Positions 51,572-61,473 of a DNA stretch of 64,000 nucleotides are shown here, piece after piece. Source of the stretch: Lancefieldella parvula DSM 20469 (GTDB taxonomy: Bacteria > Actinomycetota > Coriobacteriia > Coriobacteriales > Atopobiaceae). The notes below the pieces were generated by a model. It saw only the letters and a program-made list of their open reading frames with translations. It did no database searches and had not been told where the DNA came from. A program made the position numbers and the translations under genes. The DNA lies in assembly GCF_000024225.1 (NCBI RefSeq), contig NC_013203.1, forward strand, positions 496,001 to 560,000, in the 5' to 3' direction. The number at the start of each line of letters is the position of its first letter. Position 1 is the stretch's first letter.

Positions 51572-53371
51572 GTGAGTACGCAGAATCGACATACTCGCGC
51601 ATTGCGCAGAAAAACTCCTGAGGCCTCGTACGACGAGGCCTCTCGTGTGCATTTTCGCGGTCATCGAGGTAGTAGTGGTGGCTCGGATGGCGTTGGTCCT
51701 GAAGGCAGGCTTCGCCGCGTAGCAGCTGCTATGGCTATTATGGTGGCAATTGTTGTCCTAAGGCTTGCTTGGCTGCAAATCTTTACTGCAGCAGATCTTT
51801 CAAAAGGTGCCGAGAATAACCGCACTAACGATATTGTTTTGCACGCTCGTCGTGGCACCATTTACGACCGCAATGGCAACGTTTTAGCTATGAGCGTTGA
51901 CTGCAAAGACATTTACGCCAATCCTTCAGAAATCAAAGACGCTAGCACCGTAGCACAGGTCATTGCCTCTTTCTTAGGGGGAAGTCCTTCAGACTATCTT
52001 GGAGACTTGCAGCAAGACACTACGTTTGTCTACGTTCGTCGTCGTGTTGACACTGATACCGCTTCCAAGATTGAAAAAGCGCTTGGCGAGAAAAAACTCA
52101 AGGGCATCTATTTTGTTAATAACACTAAGCGCGTTTATCCATACGGTAATGTTGGCGTTCAGATTCTTGGCTTTGTAAACGCTGATAATGAGGGCGCTTC
52201 TGGTCTGGAGTATTACTACAACGATATTCTTGCTGGTACCAATGGTCATATGATTGTAGAGACCGGTGCAGGCGGTACGCCAATTGCAGGCGGTACTTCA
52301 AACATCACTGAGGCTCAAAATGGTCAAGACATTGTTCTTTCCATTGACATTGAATTGCAAAAGAAGGCAGAAGAGCAGCTTACTGCTGCAGTAAAGGACT
52401 TTGAGGCCAAGCAAGGTGGCTCAATCATGGCAATGAATCCTCGTACCGGAGAGATTTATGCTGCTGCTTCGTATCCTCTGCCAGATTTTGAAAGCGATAA
52501 CGGTGTTGACTACGAATCCCTCAACCTCAAGCTAGTCTCAAGTATCTATGAGCCAGGCTCGGTATTTAAGGTAATCACCACCTCTATTGGCGTGGATAAT
52601 AATCTCTTTGGTCCAAATTCAACCTTTAACATTCCAACTGAGCTTCAGGTTGGCGACAACAAGGTTACCGACGATGACTGGCGTACCAGTGCCATGGATA
52701 TGAGTGTAAGAGAGATGCTCAGGCGTTCCTCTAATGTTGGTATGGCCTTCCTCGAGACGCAACTCATAGGTGATAAGCGCTTTGCAGAAGGAATTGATAA
52801 GTTTGGCATAGGACATACCACAGGTATTGACTTCCCAGGTGAGGCTACAGGAATTGTACGTAGCTTGGACCAGTACGAAGGACCAACTGGTGGAAACATG
52901 GCGTTTGGTCAGGGTCTTGCAATTCCATTTATCCAGGTTATCCGTGCATATACCGCTGTCGCAAATAAGGGAACCATGGTAACTCCGCACTTTATGGTTT
53001 CTAAGGGTGGACAAGAGGTTAGCTGGCCTACTAAAGACGTTATTTCTTCTTCCACTGCTTCTGCCGAACTTGACATGATGACCACAGTTGTCAAAGAAGG
53101 CACTGGTGTCCGTGCAGGTATCTATGGTTATACCGTTGCTGGTAAAACAGGTACTGGTCAGCAGGTTGTGGAAGAAACCGGCTCATACGGCGAGAATTCC
53201 GGTTTTGTTGCCTCCTTCTGCGGTATCGTAAACCCATCAGAATCTGATTTGATGGTCTACGTTGGACTTAACGATACCCATCAGCTGGCATCTCAATCTG
53301 CTGCTGTAGTCTTCTCGCAATTTGCAAAAGACGCAGCTACACGCCTTAATATTCAACCAATAAATCCATAG
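51572..53371 (+). CDS. ftsI: Penicillin-binding protein, FtsI/PBP2B type
   Basis: Septal peptidoglycan transpeptidase. Basic N-terminal tail of about 45 residues, one helix (about 50-68), the dimerisation domain beginning ARRGTIYDRNGNVLA, then the transpeptidase domain: active Ser330 in PGSVFK, SSN at 386-388, KTGTG at Lys525. 599 aa. GTG start without a ribosome site, so possibly leaderless or reinitiated from ftsL, whose stop lies 16 bases upstream. No PASTA domains. Confidence 0.93.
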   Translation: MSTQNRHTRALRRKTPEASYDEASRVHFRGHRGSSGGSDGVGPEGRLRRVAAAMAIMVAIVVLRLAWLQIFTAADLSKGAENNRTNDIVLHARRGTIYDRNGNVLAMSVDCKDIYANPSEIKDASTVAQVIASFLGGSPSDYLGDLQQDTTFVYVRRRVDTDTASKIEKALGEKKLKGIYFVNNTKRVYPYGNVGVQILGFVNADNEGASGLEYYYNDILAGTNGHMIVETGAGGTPIAGGTSNITEAQNGQDIVLSIDIELQKKAEEQLTAAVKDFEAKQGGSIMAMNPRTGEIYAAASYPLPDFESDNGVDYESLNLKLVSSIYEPGSVFKVITTSIGVDNNLFGPNSTFNIPTELQVGDNKVTDDDWRTSAMDMSVREMLRRSSNVGMAFLETQLIGDKRFAEGIDKFGIGHTTGIDFPGEATGIVRSLDQYEGPTGGNMAFGQGLAIPFIQVIRAYTAVANKGTMVTPHFMVSKGGQEVSWPTKDVISSSTASAELDMMTTVVKEGTGVRAGIYGYTVAGKTGTGQQVVEETGSYGENSGFVASFCGIVNPSESDLMVYVGLNDTHQLASQSAAVVFSQFAKDAATRLNIQPINP

Positions 53372-53379
53372 GAGAGCTC

Positions 53380-54816
53380 ATGGTTAAGCTTTCGGTTGAA
53401 CAAATAGTCGCAGCTACTCATGCTCAGCTGCTCCATCGCGGAACTCGCGAGGTTGCGGGCTGCGCTGTGATTGACTCTCGCGAGGTTCAGCAAGGCTCGC
53501 TCTTCGTGGCCTTCGCTGGCGAGAAGGTCAATGGAAACTCGTATCTTTTATCTGCTGCTCAGGCGGGCGCTGCTGTTGTTGTGGCATCAGAACCTGTAAC
53601 AGACAATCTGCTTGACAGCCTAGCCGCCACAGGAGCTAGTGTTCTTGAAGCCGCTGATGATGACTGTGAGGCGTTTTTGCTTGCTCTTGCCGCTGCTTGG
53701 CGAGAAGCACATCCAAACTGGCTGGTTGTGGGTGTAACTGGATCAGTTGGTAAAACTACCACCAAAGAAATGCTTCGTCGCGGCATTGGCGCTACTCGTC
53801 GTGTGCATGCTACCGCCGGCAACCATAACAACCTTATTGGTCTGCCACTTACGGTACTTTCAACTCCTGAAGACACCGAGGTTCTAGTGCTTGAGTTGGG
53901 CATGAATCATGCTGGCGAGATTACCAGGCTCACTTCTGTTGCTCGTCCAACTGTGGCGGTCATTACAAATGTTGGTACCAGCCACATTGGTCTTCTCGGC
54001 AGCCGTAAAAACATTGCGCGTGCCAAGGCAGAGATTGTCTCTGGCATGCGAGCATTTGGTTCAATTGAACCTACGCTTATTCAGGCCTCGGCAGGGGATT
54101 ACACCAAGTTCATCGCAGACAAGTTTGCTCGTCCTGCTCGCGTTGTTTGCAAGACCGTGGGTGCTACAGAAGATGATGTCATGAGTGCTCAGAAGGTCAT
54201 TCTTGACGAGAAAGGCCTTCCAACAGCCACTATTAGTGCATCTTCTGGCTGGTCACGCACAGTAACCCTTGAGGTACCTGGTCGCGTTGTTGTCGACGAC
54301 CTTCTCTTGGCGCTTGAGGCTGTAGAGACGCTTGGCCTTGATCTTGATGCTGCAGCAGAGGCAATTGAGCAGATGCCAGCTACTCGCATGCGTCTTTCGG
54401 TACTTGATGCTACCTGTGGTGCCAAGATTATTGATGACTCTTATAACGCAAGTCCAAACTCAACAGCTGCTGCTCTTGATGTTTTAATGCAGATGCCCGC
54501 AGAGGGTCGTCGCATTGCGCTCATTGGAGAGATTGGTGAGCTTGGACCAGAAGAGAAGCGCCTTCATGGATATGTGGGTGCCTATATTGCTGCTAAGAAC
54601 CCAGATTTTGTTGCTTTTGTAGGCACAGGAGCAGCACGTGAAATGGTTGAAGCAGCGCGCGTTATGGGCTTCTCGGAAGATAAAATTGAACAGTTTAATG
54701 ATGTTAATGAAGCGCTTGCCGTACTCGGGCCAGTACTGAAACAAGGAGATGTTCTTCTCGCCAAGGCATCTAGGTCTGCCCAGCTTGATATTTTTGTCAA
54801 AGGAGTTACCGAGTAA
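53380..54816 (+). CDS. murF: UDP-MurNAc-tripeptide--D-Ala-D-Ala ligase
   Basis: Adds D-Ala-D-Ala to the peptidoglycan precursor. Mur-ligase ATP loop GVTGSVGKTTTKEML, EVLVLELGMNHAGEI, and C-terminal DDSYNASPNST. 478 aa. It follows ftsI directly; murE, normally between them, is absent here. ATG 53380 after GGAGAG. Stop overlaps mraY start (TAATG). Three octamer copies lie in it. Confidence 0.95.
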   Translation: MVKLSVEQIVAATHAQLLHRGTREVAGCAVIDSREVQQGSLFVAFAGEKVNGNSYLLSAAQAGAAVVVASEPVTDNLLDSLAATGASVLEAADDDCEAFLLALAAAWREAHPNWLVVGVTGSVGKTTTKEMLRRGIGATRRVHATAGNHNNLIGLPLTVLSTPEDTEVLVLELGMNHAGEITRLTSVARPTVAVITNVGTSHIGLLGSRKNIARAKAEIVSGMRAFGSIEPTLIQASAGDYTKFIADKFARPARVVCKTVGATEDDVMSAQKVILDEKGLPTATISASSGWSRTVTLEVPGRVVVDDLLLALEAVETLGLDLDAAAEAIEQMPATRMRLSVLDATCGAKIIDDSYNASPNSTAAALDVLMQMPAEGRRIALIGEIGELGPEEKRLHGYVGAYIAAKNPDFVAFVGTGAAREMVEAARVMGFSEDKIEQFNDVNEALAVLGPVLKQGDVLLAKASRSAQLDIFVKGVTE

Positions 54817-55847
54817 TGTTTTTTCAAACTATTTACCCAACATACCAGGTGTTTGTGGCGCTTGGTGTCTCCTGTATTATTACTATGGTTTTAATGCCAC
54901 TCTTTATCAAATTGATGAAGAAAGAGGGAGTGGGTCAGCAGGTTCGTGCTGACGGTCCTCAGCAGCACCTGATCAAACAGGGTACTCCAACTATGGGTGG
55001 CGTCGTAATGTTGGTGAGCATTGTGCTTACCTGTATTGCACTTGCTCAGTGGAACACCGACCTCATTCTTGTCATGGCAGCTATGTTGCTGACGGGTTCG
55101 CTGGGTCTTTTGGATGACATTGAGTCTGTTGCTCACGGCAGAAGCCTTGGCCTCACAGCATCTCAGAAGATGGCTGGACTTATTACTATCTCTGTGGCAT
55201 TTTGCCTGGCAGCAGTTAATATTTGGGGCATTACTCCAATTATTGCATTTCCAGGTGGCCTTGATATCAATCTGGGCATCCTCACCACTACCGTCAATTT
55301 AGGTGAAAACTCAATTTCTATTCCTTGGCTTTATCTTTTCTTTGTCTTTTTGCTCATGGCAGGCCTTTCCAACGCCGTCAACCTCACTGATGGTCTTGAT
55401 GGTTTGGCTGGCGGTTGCGTCATGGTTGTTATGATTTTTATGGCTGCTGTAGCGTTTCGTTATGGCGAGAGTAGCCTTGCTGTCTTTGCTGCATCTATTG
55501 CAGGTGCTTGTATTGGTTTTTTGTGGTTTAACAGCTATCCTGCAAGCATTTTTATGGGTGATACCGGCTCTCTTGCCTGGGGCGCTGCTTTTGCAGCCTT
55601 AGCTGTTCTTACCAAGACTGAGGTAGTTTCCCTGGTCATGGGCGGTCTTTTTATTATCGAGGCGCTGTCCGTTATCATTCAGGTTGTCAGTTATAAGACA
55701 ACTAAAAAGCGTGTATTCTTGATGGCCCCTCTGCATCATCACTTTGAAAAACTTGGCTGGAACGAGACAAAAGTAGTATTTAGGTTCTGGATTATTTCCG
55801 GAGCATTTGCTGCTTTGGGCTTTGCTCTGTACTTCCAGCTTCATTAA
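54816..55847 (+). CDS. mraY: Phospho-MurNAc-pentapeptide transferase
   Basis: Makes lipid I from UDP-MurNAc-pentapeptide and undecaprenyl phosphate. About ten helices; IKQGTPTMGG, GLLDDIESVAHGRSLGL, NAVNLTDGLDGLAGG and FMGDTGSLAWG carry the catalytic Asp and His residues, with PLHHHFEKLGWNE near the end. 343 aa. Coupled to murF. Confidence 0.96.
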   Translation: MFFQTIYPTYQVFVALGVSCIITMVLMPLFIKLMKKEGVGQQVRADGPQQHLIKQGTPTMGGVVMLVSIVLTCIALAQWNTDLILVMAAMLLTGSLGLLDDIESVAHGRSLGLTASQKMAGLITISVAFCLAAVNIWGITPIIAFPGGLDINLGILTTTVNLGENSISIPWLYLFFVFLLMAGLSNAVNLTDGLDGLAGGCVMVVMIFMAAVAFRYGESSLAVFAASIAGACIGFLWFNSYPASIFMGDTGSLAWGAAFAALAVLTKTEVVSLVMGGLFIIEALSVIIQVVSYKTTKKRVFLMAPLHHHFEKLGWNETKVVFRFWIISGAFAALGFALYFQLH

Positions 55848-55876
55848 AGGTATTGCCTTAGGAAAGGATCGCTTGC

Positions 55877-57280
55877 GTGTCGCTTCTAGAAACACTTGGT
55901 GATGTGTGTGTTCTTGGTTTTGGTAAGACCGGCGTCTCTGTCTGTGCGTACTTGCTGCAGCAGCCAGAAGGTCGTGTGTCTTCCATAACCCTTGTGGGCG
56001 GCGCAGATGCTACTGTTGGCGAGAAGGTCCAAGGGCTTGCAGACTCAGGCGTGCAGGTTCAATGCGGCTCTGATCAGGTTGAGGGCACCTTTGACCTGAC
56101 CATTGCGTCTCCTGGTATCCCAGATACCTCTGAGCTGTTCCTAAGTGCAAAGGCTGCCTCTAAACAGATATTAGGAGAGCCAGAGTTTGCCTATCAAGAG
56201 AGTCCTACTCAATGGATTGGTATTACCGGTACAAATGGTAAAACAACTACTACAAGTTTAACCACGTCTATCCTGCAGTACGCTGGCCTTGATGCATGTG
56301 CTGTTGGAAATATTGGGTTTACTATTACTGATCAACTTTCAGAGAGAAAATCTAATAGCTGGTTTGTTGCAGAGCTTTCAAGTTTCCAACTTGCAACTAC
56401 TCAGAAATTGCATCCTCATGTTGCTATGCTTTTAAACATTACGCCTGACCACCTTGAATGGCATGGTTCGCTCGAGGCATACGCTGCGGCTAAAGAGAAA
56501 ATTTTTGCCAACCTTGATGTAAATGATTTGGCAATTGTGTCTGATTTAGATGAGTTTTGCCTAGCTGTGTCTTCTCGCCTTGAGGCTCGTGGCATTAGCG
56601 TATGTCATCTTGCTCAGACAGATCCTGGTACACAAAATGCTGCCTTTGTACGTAATGGCGCACTGGTAGTAAGGTTGTCTGGTAAGGAGATGGAGCTTGT
56701 AGCTACAGATGCACTTCACATTAGAGGAATGCACAATGCACTCAATGCTCTTGCTGCGGCCGCTTGTGGGCTATTTTTGGGCATTGATATTGTGTCGATT
56801 AGGCATGCCCTTTTGGATTTTATGCCGCTTGAGCACAGAATTGAGCCTGTAAAAACCATTAATGGCGTGTTGTACGTAAATGATTCCAAGGCAACCAATA
56901 CCGATTCGGTTGAGAAGTCTCTGACATCGTTTCCAGATAAAGACATAATTTTGCTTCTTGGTGGTCACGATAAGGGCACAGAACTGGATAAATTTGCTCA
57001 GAAAGTGTCTGCTACCTGTGCATATGCAATCTGCTTTGGAGAAGCTGGTCCTCGCTTTGCAGAAGCACTTCGCCACGTTTCTGGCGGACGTGCAGAAGTG
57101 GTAGAGGAGCCTCATCTACGTGAGGCCTTTGCCCACGCAGTAGAACTTGCTCGCCCAGGTTTTGTAGTACTTCTCTCGCCTGCGTGCTCATCATTTGATG
57201 AGTTTTCTGGCATGGCTCAGCGTGGTCATGTCTTTAAACAGCTGGTGGAAGATCTTGCTCAAGAAGAGAGTGGTCGATAA
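55877..57280 (+). CDS. murD: UDP-MurNAc-L-Ala--D-Glu ligase
   Basis: Adds D-glutamate. N-terminal Rossmann part (DVCVLGFGKTGVSVCAYLL), ATP loop GITGTNGKTTTTSL, EHRIEPVKTINGVLYVNDSK, C-terminal LLLGGHDKGTEL and SPACSSFDEF. 467 aa. GTG start at 55877, eight bases after GGAAAGGA. One-base overlap with ftsW (TAATG). Confidence 0.95.
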   Translation: MSLLETLGDVCVLGFGKTGVSVCAYLLQQPEGRVSSITLVGGADATVGEKVQGLADSGVQVQCGSDQVEGTFDLTIASPGIPDTSELFLSAKAASKQILGEPEFAYQESPTQWIGITGTNGKTTTTSLTTSILQYAGLDACAVGNIGFTITDQLSERKSNSWFVAELSSFQLATTQKLHPHVAMLLNITPDHLEWHGSLEAYAAAKEKIFANLDVNDLAIVSDLDEFCLAVSSRLEARGISVCHLAQTDPGTQNAAFVRNGALVVRLSGKEMELVATDALHIRGMHNALNALAAAACGLFLGIDIVSIRHALLDFMPLEHRIEPVKTINGVLYVNDSKATNTDSVEKSLTSFPDKDIILLLGGHDKGTELDKFAQKVSATCAYAICFGEAGPRFAEALRHVSGGRAEVVEEPHLREAFAHAVELARPGFVVLLSPACSSFDEFSGMAQRGHVFKQLVEDLAQEESGR

Positions 57281-58809
57281 TGTCTACCAGCAGAAATAGG
57301 AATGCAGAACGCGTGCAGCAATCACGTATTTCTCGCCAGAGATCTTCTGAGCGCTCGCAGGCTAAAGGCCGCTTTGGTGCCATTCCAGAGCGTTTTATGC
57401 AGCCTCGTCTAGTGCTTCTGGTGTCAACGGCTATTCTTGTATGCTTTGGCTTGGTAATGATTTATTCTGCATCCTCAATTTCTGCTATGACATCTGAGGA
57501 TATGGGTTATAACCCCTTCTACTACGTGCAACGTCAGCTTAGTTTTGCTGCGGCTGGCGTAGTGTTGGCGTTTATTGTTTCTCGTATTGATTACCGCGCA
57601 GTAGTAAGAAACTTCCAGATACCTATCTGGTTTGTGACCATTGGAATGCTAGCAATTATTTTTACACCTATTGCTGGTGCCGATGCATATGGTGCAACTC
57701 GTTGGATTTCAATTGGACCATTTTCTTTCCAGCCATCTGAGTTTGCAAAGATTACTATTTTAGTGTCTGTGTCGTATCTGGCTCAGCAGTACTTTATCGA
57801 TCAGACCATAGATAAGATGGAGTTTTTTAAGAAGTTTGCCATTGCTGCGCTTGTGCCACTTGTGCTTATTCTGGCTCAGCCAGACAAGGGCTCCACTTTG
57901 ATTATTGTGGGAACTCTTTTGGTTATTGGCTACCTTGCTGATGTTGATCGAAGAGTTTTGGCAACCATTGCCGTTGCTGGCTTCATTGGTTTTGCTTTTC
58001 TTTCACTTAAAGATGATTATTCTCGCGCTCGTGTTATGACCATGCTTAATCCTTGGGCTGATTATTACGGTGCGGGTTATCAGCTTGCCCAGGGCTTTTA
58101 TGCCTTTGGTTCTGGTGGTATTTTTGGTGTTGGACTAGGCTTTTCAAGGCAGAAGTATTCGTATCTCCCTATGGCTCACAATGACTTTATTTTTGCGGTT
58201 ATTGGAGAAGAACTGGGATTTATTGGTGTTCTTGGCCTTCTTGTTGTATTTGGTGCGCTAGTGTGGGCAGGCTTTAAGATTGCTCGCTATGCGCCAGATT
58301 TGACCGGTAGGCTTATTGCTGCAGGTTGTACTTCTATGTTTATCATTCAGGCCTTTGTTAACATTGGCGGTGTTTTAGGTCTTTTGCCTCTCTCCGGCAA
58401 GCCTCTGCCTTTTATCTCGTACGGCGGCTCAACTATTATGTCCAGCATCTTGATGATTGGCCTTCTGATGTCTGTTTCAAGGCAGTCAAGGCTTCCAGAA
58501 ACCGAGCACGATAGACAGCGCGCTACATGGAGTATGGCTGAAGGGCAAGATGACTTTGATGCTCCAGGCTTTGCGGGTCTTACCATGGTTGATGGTGGGG
58601 TAGGAGTAGGCATGCCGCTTCCACGTTCTTCTCGCCCTAAGAGCAGCGCGCAGAGCTCCGCACGTCCGTCACGAGGCGTTTTGCGTTCAAGAAATGACGA
58701 TGCCCCTCAAGGTCGCATTACTACAGACGCCTCGGGTAGGCGCAGAATTGATTTGGGACCTTCTGCATCAGATAGGCTTCGCGGAAACAATACAAGGCCT
58801 CGTCGATAG
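57280..58809 (+). CDS. ftsW: Septal peptidoglycan glycosyltransferase FtsW
   Basis: SEDS-family polymerase working with FtsI. Basic N-terminal tail, ten helices; GATRWISIGPFSFQPSEFAK and the late VNIGGVLGLLPLSGKPLPF with SYGGSTI are family marks. 509 aa including a long cytoplasmic C-terminal tail (about residues 405-509), rich in Ser, Arg and Pro, such as other actinobacterial FtsW proteins carry and which may bind FtsZ. Coupled to murD. Confidence 0.94.
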   Translation: MSTSRNRNAERVQQSRISRQRSSERSQAKGRFGAIPERFMQPRLVLLVSTAILVCFGLVMIYSASSISAMTSEDMGYNPFYYVQRQLSFAAAGVVLAFIVSRIDYRAVVRNFQIPIWFVTIGMLAIIFTPIAGADAYGATRWISIGPFSFQPSEFAKITILVSVSYLAQQYFIDQTIDKMEFFKKFAIAALVPLVLILAQPDKGSTLIIVGTLLVIGYLADVDRRVLATIAVAGFIGFAFLSLKDDYSRARVMTMLNPWADYYGAGYQLAQGFYAFGSGGIFGVGLGFSRQKYSYLPMAHNDFIFAVIGEELGFIGVLGLLVVFGALVWAGFKIARYAPDLTGRLIAAGCTSMFIIQAFVNIGGVLGLLPLSGKPLPFISYGGSTIMSSILMIGLLMSVSRQSRLPETEHDRQRATWSMAEGQDDFDAPGFAGLTMVDGGVGVGMPLPRSSRPKSSAQSSARPSRGVLRSRNDDAPQGRITTDASGRRRIDLGPSASDRLRGNNTRPRR

Positions 58810-58832
58810 CTGATTTCTAGGAGATGGAACGC

Positions 58833-59966
58833 ATGGCAGAACAGAAGAAACTCTCTGTTGCAATTGCTGCAGGTGGAACCGCAGGTCACATTAACCCAGC
58901 TCTGGCTTTAGCCGAGGAGCTTCGCGAGCGCGGCCACCAGGTTACGTTTTATGGTCAGCCCAACAAACTTGAGGGTACGCTGGTGCCTGAGGCAGGATTT
59001 GAGCTGGTGCCTATCCATGTAAACGGCTTTGATCGCAGGCGTCCTTGGACGCTCATGAGCGCAGCATATAATCTTGAGCGTGCAAAATTGCAGTTGCATA
59101 AGCGTTTTAAAGAGCAAGGTTCTCCTGATGTTGCTATTGGTTTTGGTGCATATGTTGAGTTGCCCCTGCTTCAGCTCTGCGCAAAACTTCACATTCCGTA
59201 TTTAATTCATGAGCAGAATTCGGTGACAGGTCTTGCTAACCGTGTTTCTGCTGGTAAAGCCGCTAAGGTATGTATTGCGTTCCCAGAGGCTCGCAAGGCA
59301 TTTGAAGGACACGTAAAAGCTCAGAACACTATTGTGGTTACAGGCAATCCTGTGCGTAAGAGTGTTCTCTCTGCTGACAGAGCTGCTTCTAGGCAATGTT
59401 TGGGTATTGCAGATGATCAGATATTACTGCTTATCTTTGGTGGTAGCCTGGGTGCTCGTAGTATCAATGAGACATTTGCTACTCTTAAACAGGAGCTTCT
59501 TGCTCGCCCCAATCTCCGTATTATTCAATCAACAGGTCAGAAGCTCTATGACGAGGTTGTCTCGCTTATGAAGCTCACCGATAAAGAAGCTGCTCGTTGG
59601 GAGGTTAAGCCCTATATCTCCAACATGGGTGCTACGCTTGCTGCTGCTGACCTGGTGGTTTCTCGTTCCGGGGCATCTTCTGTAGCTGAGATTGCAGCCC
59701 TTGAGCTCCCAAGTATTTTGGTGCCGTACCCTCTGGCAACAGCAGATCACCAGACCACTAACGCGCATTTGTTGTCGGATGCAGGAGCAGCTATTTTGGT
59801 ACCAGATAACCAGGTAGGCACAACGTCCTTCTCGACAGCTCTCTTTAATCTGGTAGATAACGCAGACCAGCGTAAAAAGCTTTCAGAGGCTGCCGCTACA
59901 CTTGACCAGCGCAGTGCCGCATCTCTTGTAGCTGACGCTGTGGAAAGTGCCGTTTGTGGCGTATAA
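58833..59966 (+). CDS. murG: Lipid II synthase MurG
   Basis: Transfers GlcNAc to lipid I on the inner face of the membrane. GT-B fold with the loop AAGGTAGHINPALALAEEL, HEQNSVTGLANR, LLIFGGSLGARSINETF and VVSRSGASSVAEIAALELPS. 377 aa from ATG 58833, nine bases after AGGAG; the ATG at 58824 is too close to that site. Confidence 0.95.
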   Translation: MAEQKKLSVAIAAGGTAGHINPALALAEELRERGHQVTFYGQPNKLEGTLVPEAGFELVPIHVNGFDRRRPWTLMSAAYNLERAKLQLHKRFKEQGSPDVAIGFGAYVELPLLQLCAKLHIPYLIHEQNSVTGLANRVSAGKAAKVCIAFPEARKAFEGHVKAQNTIVVTGNPVRKSVLSADRAASRQCLGIADDQILLLIFGGSLGARSINETFATLKQELLARPNLRIIQSTGQKLYDEVVSLMKLTDKEAARWEVKPYISNMGATLAAADLVVSRSGASSVAEIAALELPSILVPYPLATADHQTTNAHLLSDAGAAILVPDNQVGTTSFSTALFNLVDNADQRKKLSEAAATLDQRSAASLVADAVESAVCGV

Positions 59967-60047
59967 AACAACTCGTTTTGCGTTAGAGTAAACATGTCTT
60001 GGTATGTCCAAGACTTAAACGATAACAATATTTGGAAAGGCTCTCTT

Positions 60048-61463
60048 ATGGCAGATTCCATGGGCGAGAAGAACATCTCGCGTGCACATTTTATTGGAAT
60101 TGGTGGCGCAGGTATGAGCGGAATTGCGCTTGTCCTGCACGAGCGCGGCTGCACGGTTACCGGCTCCGATTTGAAGAGCTCGCATTATGTTAGAGAGCTT
60201 GAAGACGCAGGTATTCAGGTAAGCATTGGACACACCGCAACCACTATTGACACTGTGATGCCTGATGTCATTGTTACCTCTACTGCAATTCCAGAGACAA
60301 ACCCAGAGGTCATTCGCGCACGTGAGCTTTCCATTCCTATTTGGCCTCGTGCTAAGATGCTCTCGTATTTATCACGTGGCCGCAAGACTATCGCAGTTGC
60401 TGGAACTCATGGCAAGACCACTACATCCTCTATGATTGCTACTATGCTGGATAAGCTTGGTGCCGATCCATCGTTTTTGATTGGCGGCGTTGTTGAGGGC
60501 TATGACACCAATGGTAAAAATGGTAACGGTCAGTACTTTGTCTGCGAAGCTGACGAGTCTGACGGTTCGTTTATGTTCCTCAACCCTAGCGTGGTAGTTA
60601 TTACCAATATTGAGGCAGACCATCTTGACCACTACGGTTCTCTTGAGAATATCGAGAATACCTTCTGCGAGTTCATGAGTTTGCTTGATAAGGAAGAAAC
60701 CGTTGTTATTAACGGTGATAACCCTCATTACGTCGAACTTGCTCAGTCAACTGGTAGACACGTGGTCACCTATGGCTTTGATCCAAGCTGCGATTTTGTT
60801 TGCAAGCAGGAGGAGAGAAAAGCTGGTATTGAGAATCCGCTGACCATCAAGACTCCTTCTGGTCAGACCATTTCTGTGGTGCTTCCTGCTAACCCTGGTA
60901 AGCACAATGTTGCTAACGCAACCGCTGCTATTGCTGTTGCCGATACTCTTAACTTTGATCTTGAGGAAGCCGCCGCGGCGCTTTCGCAGTTCAAGGGTGC
61001 TCGACGCCGTTTTACGCACGTGGGCGATATCAACGGCATCACCGTTGTAGACGATTACGGCCACCATCCAACTGAGATTGCAGCAACCATGTCTGCAGCT
61101 CTTCCTCTTGGCTTCAAGCGCGTTGTTGTGGTCTTCCAGCCACACCGATACAGCAGAACACAAGACTTGGCAGATTCGTTTACACACGCGTTTGACGGCA
61201 TTGACGTTTTACGAGTCATGGATGTTTTCTCCGCAGGTGAACTGCCTATTCCAGGCGTCTCTGGCAAGACAGTTTCTTCAAGGGTCCAAGCTGCTAATAG
61301 TGTCCCTGACGTGCGCTATATTCCTTCTCGCCGTGATCTTATCGCAGACCTTCTTGAAACGGTTCATCCAGGAGACCTGTTGATTACTCAGGGTGCAGGT
61401 GACGTTACTCAGATTGGTCCAATGCTTATCCGTGCGCTCAAAGAACGCCTTCAGAACAACTAG
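60048..61463 (+). CDS. murC: UDP-MurNAc--L-Ala ligase
   Basis: Adds the first residue of the stem peptide. FIGIGGAGMSGIALVLHERG at the start, ATP loop VAGTHGKTTTSSMI, EADESDGSFMFL, VVDDYGHHPTEI and PHRYSRT. 471 aa from ATG 60048, seven bases after GGAAAGG; the frame runs 18 codons further upstream without support. A GGCGAGAA copy lies at 60063-60070. Confidence 0.95.
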   Translation: MADSMGEKNISRAHFIGIGGAGMSGIALVLHERGCTVTGSDLKSSHYVRELEDAGIQVSIGHTATTIDTVMPDVIVTSTAIPETNPEVIRARELSIPIWPRAKMLSYLSRGRKTIAVAGTHGKTTTSSMIATMLDKLGADPSFLIGGVVEGYDTNGKNGNGQYFVCEADESDGSFMFLNPSVVVITNIEADHLDHYGSLENIENTFCEFMSLLDKEETVVINGDNPHYVELAQSTGRHVVTYGFDPSCDFVCKQEERKAGIENPLTIKTPSGQTISVVLPANPGKHNVANATAAIAVADTLNFDLEEAAAALSQFKGARRRFTHVGDINGITVVDDYGHHPTEIAATMSAALPLGFKRVVVVFQPHRYSRTQDLADSFTHAFDGIDVLRVMDVFSAGELPIPGVSGKTVSSRVQAANSVPDVRYIPSRRDLIADLLETVHPGDLLITQGAGDVTQIGPMLIRALKERLQNN

Positions 61464-61473
61464 GACTTCTGCT

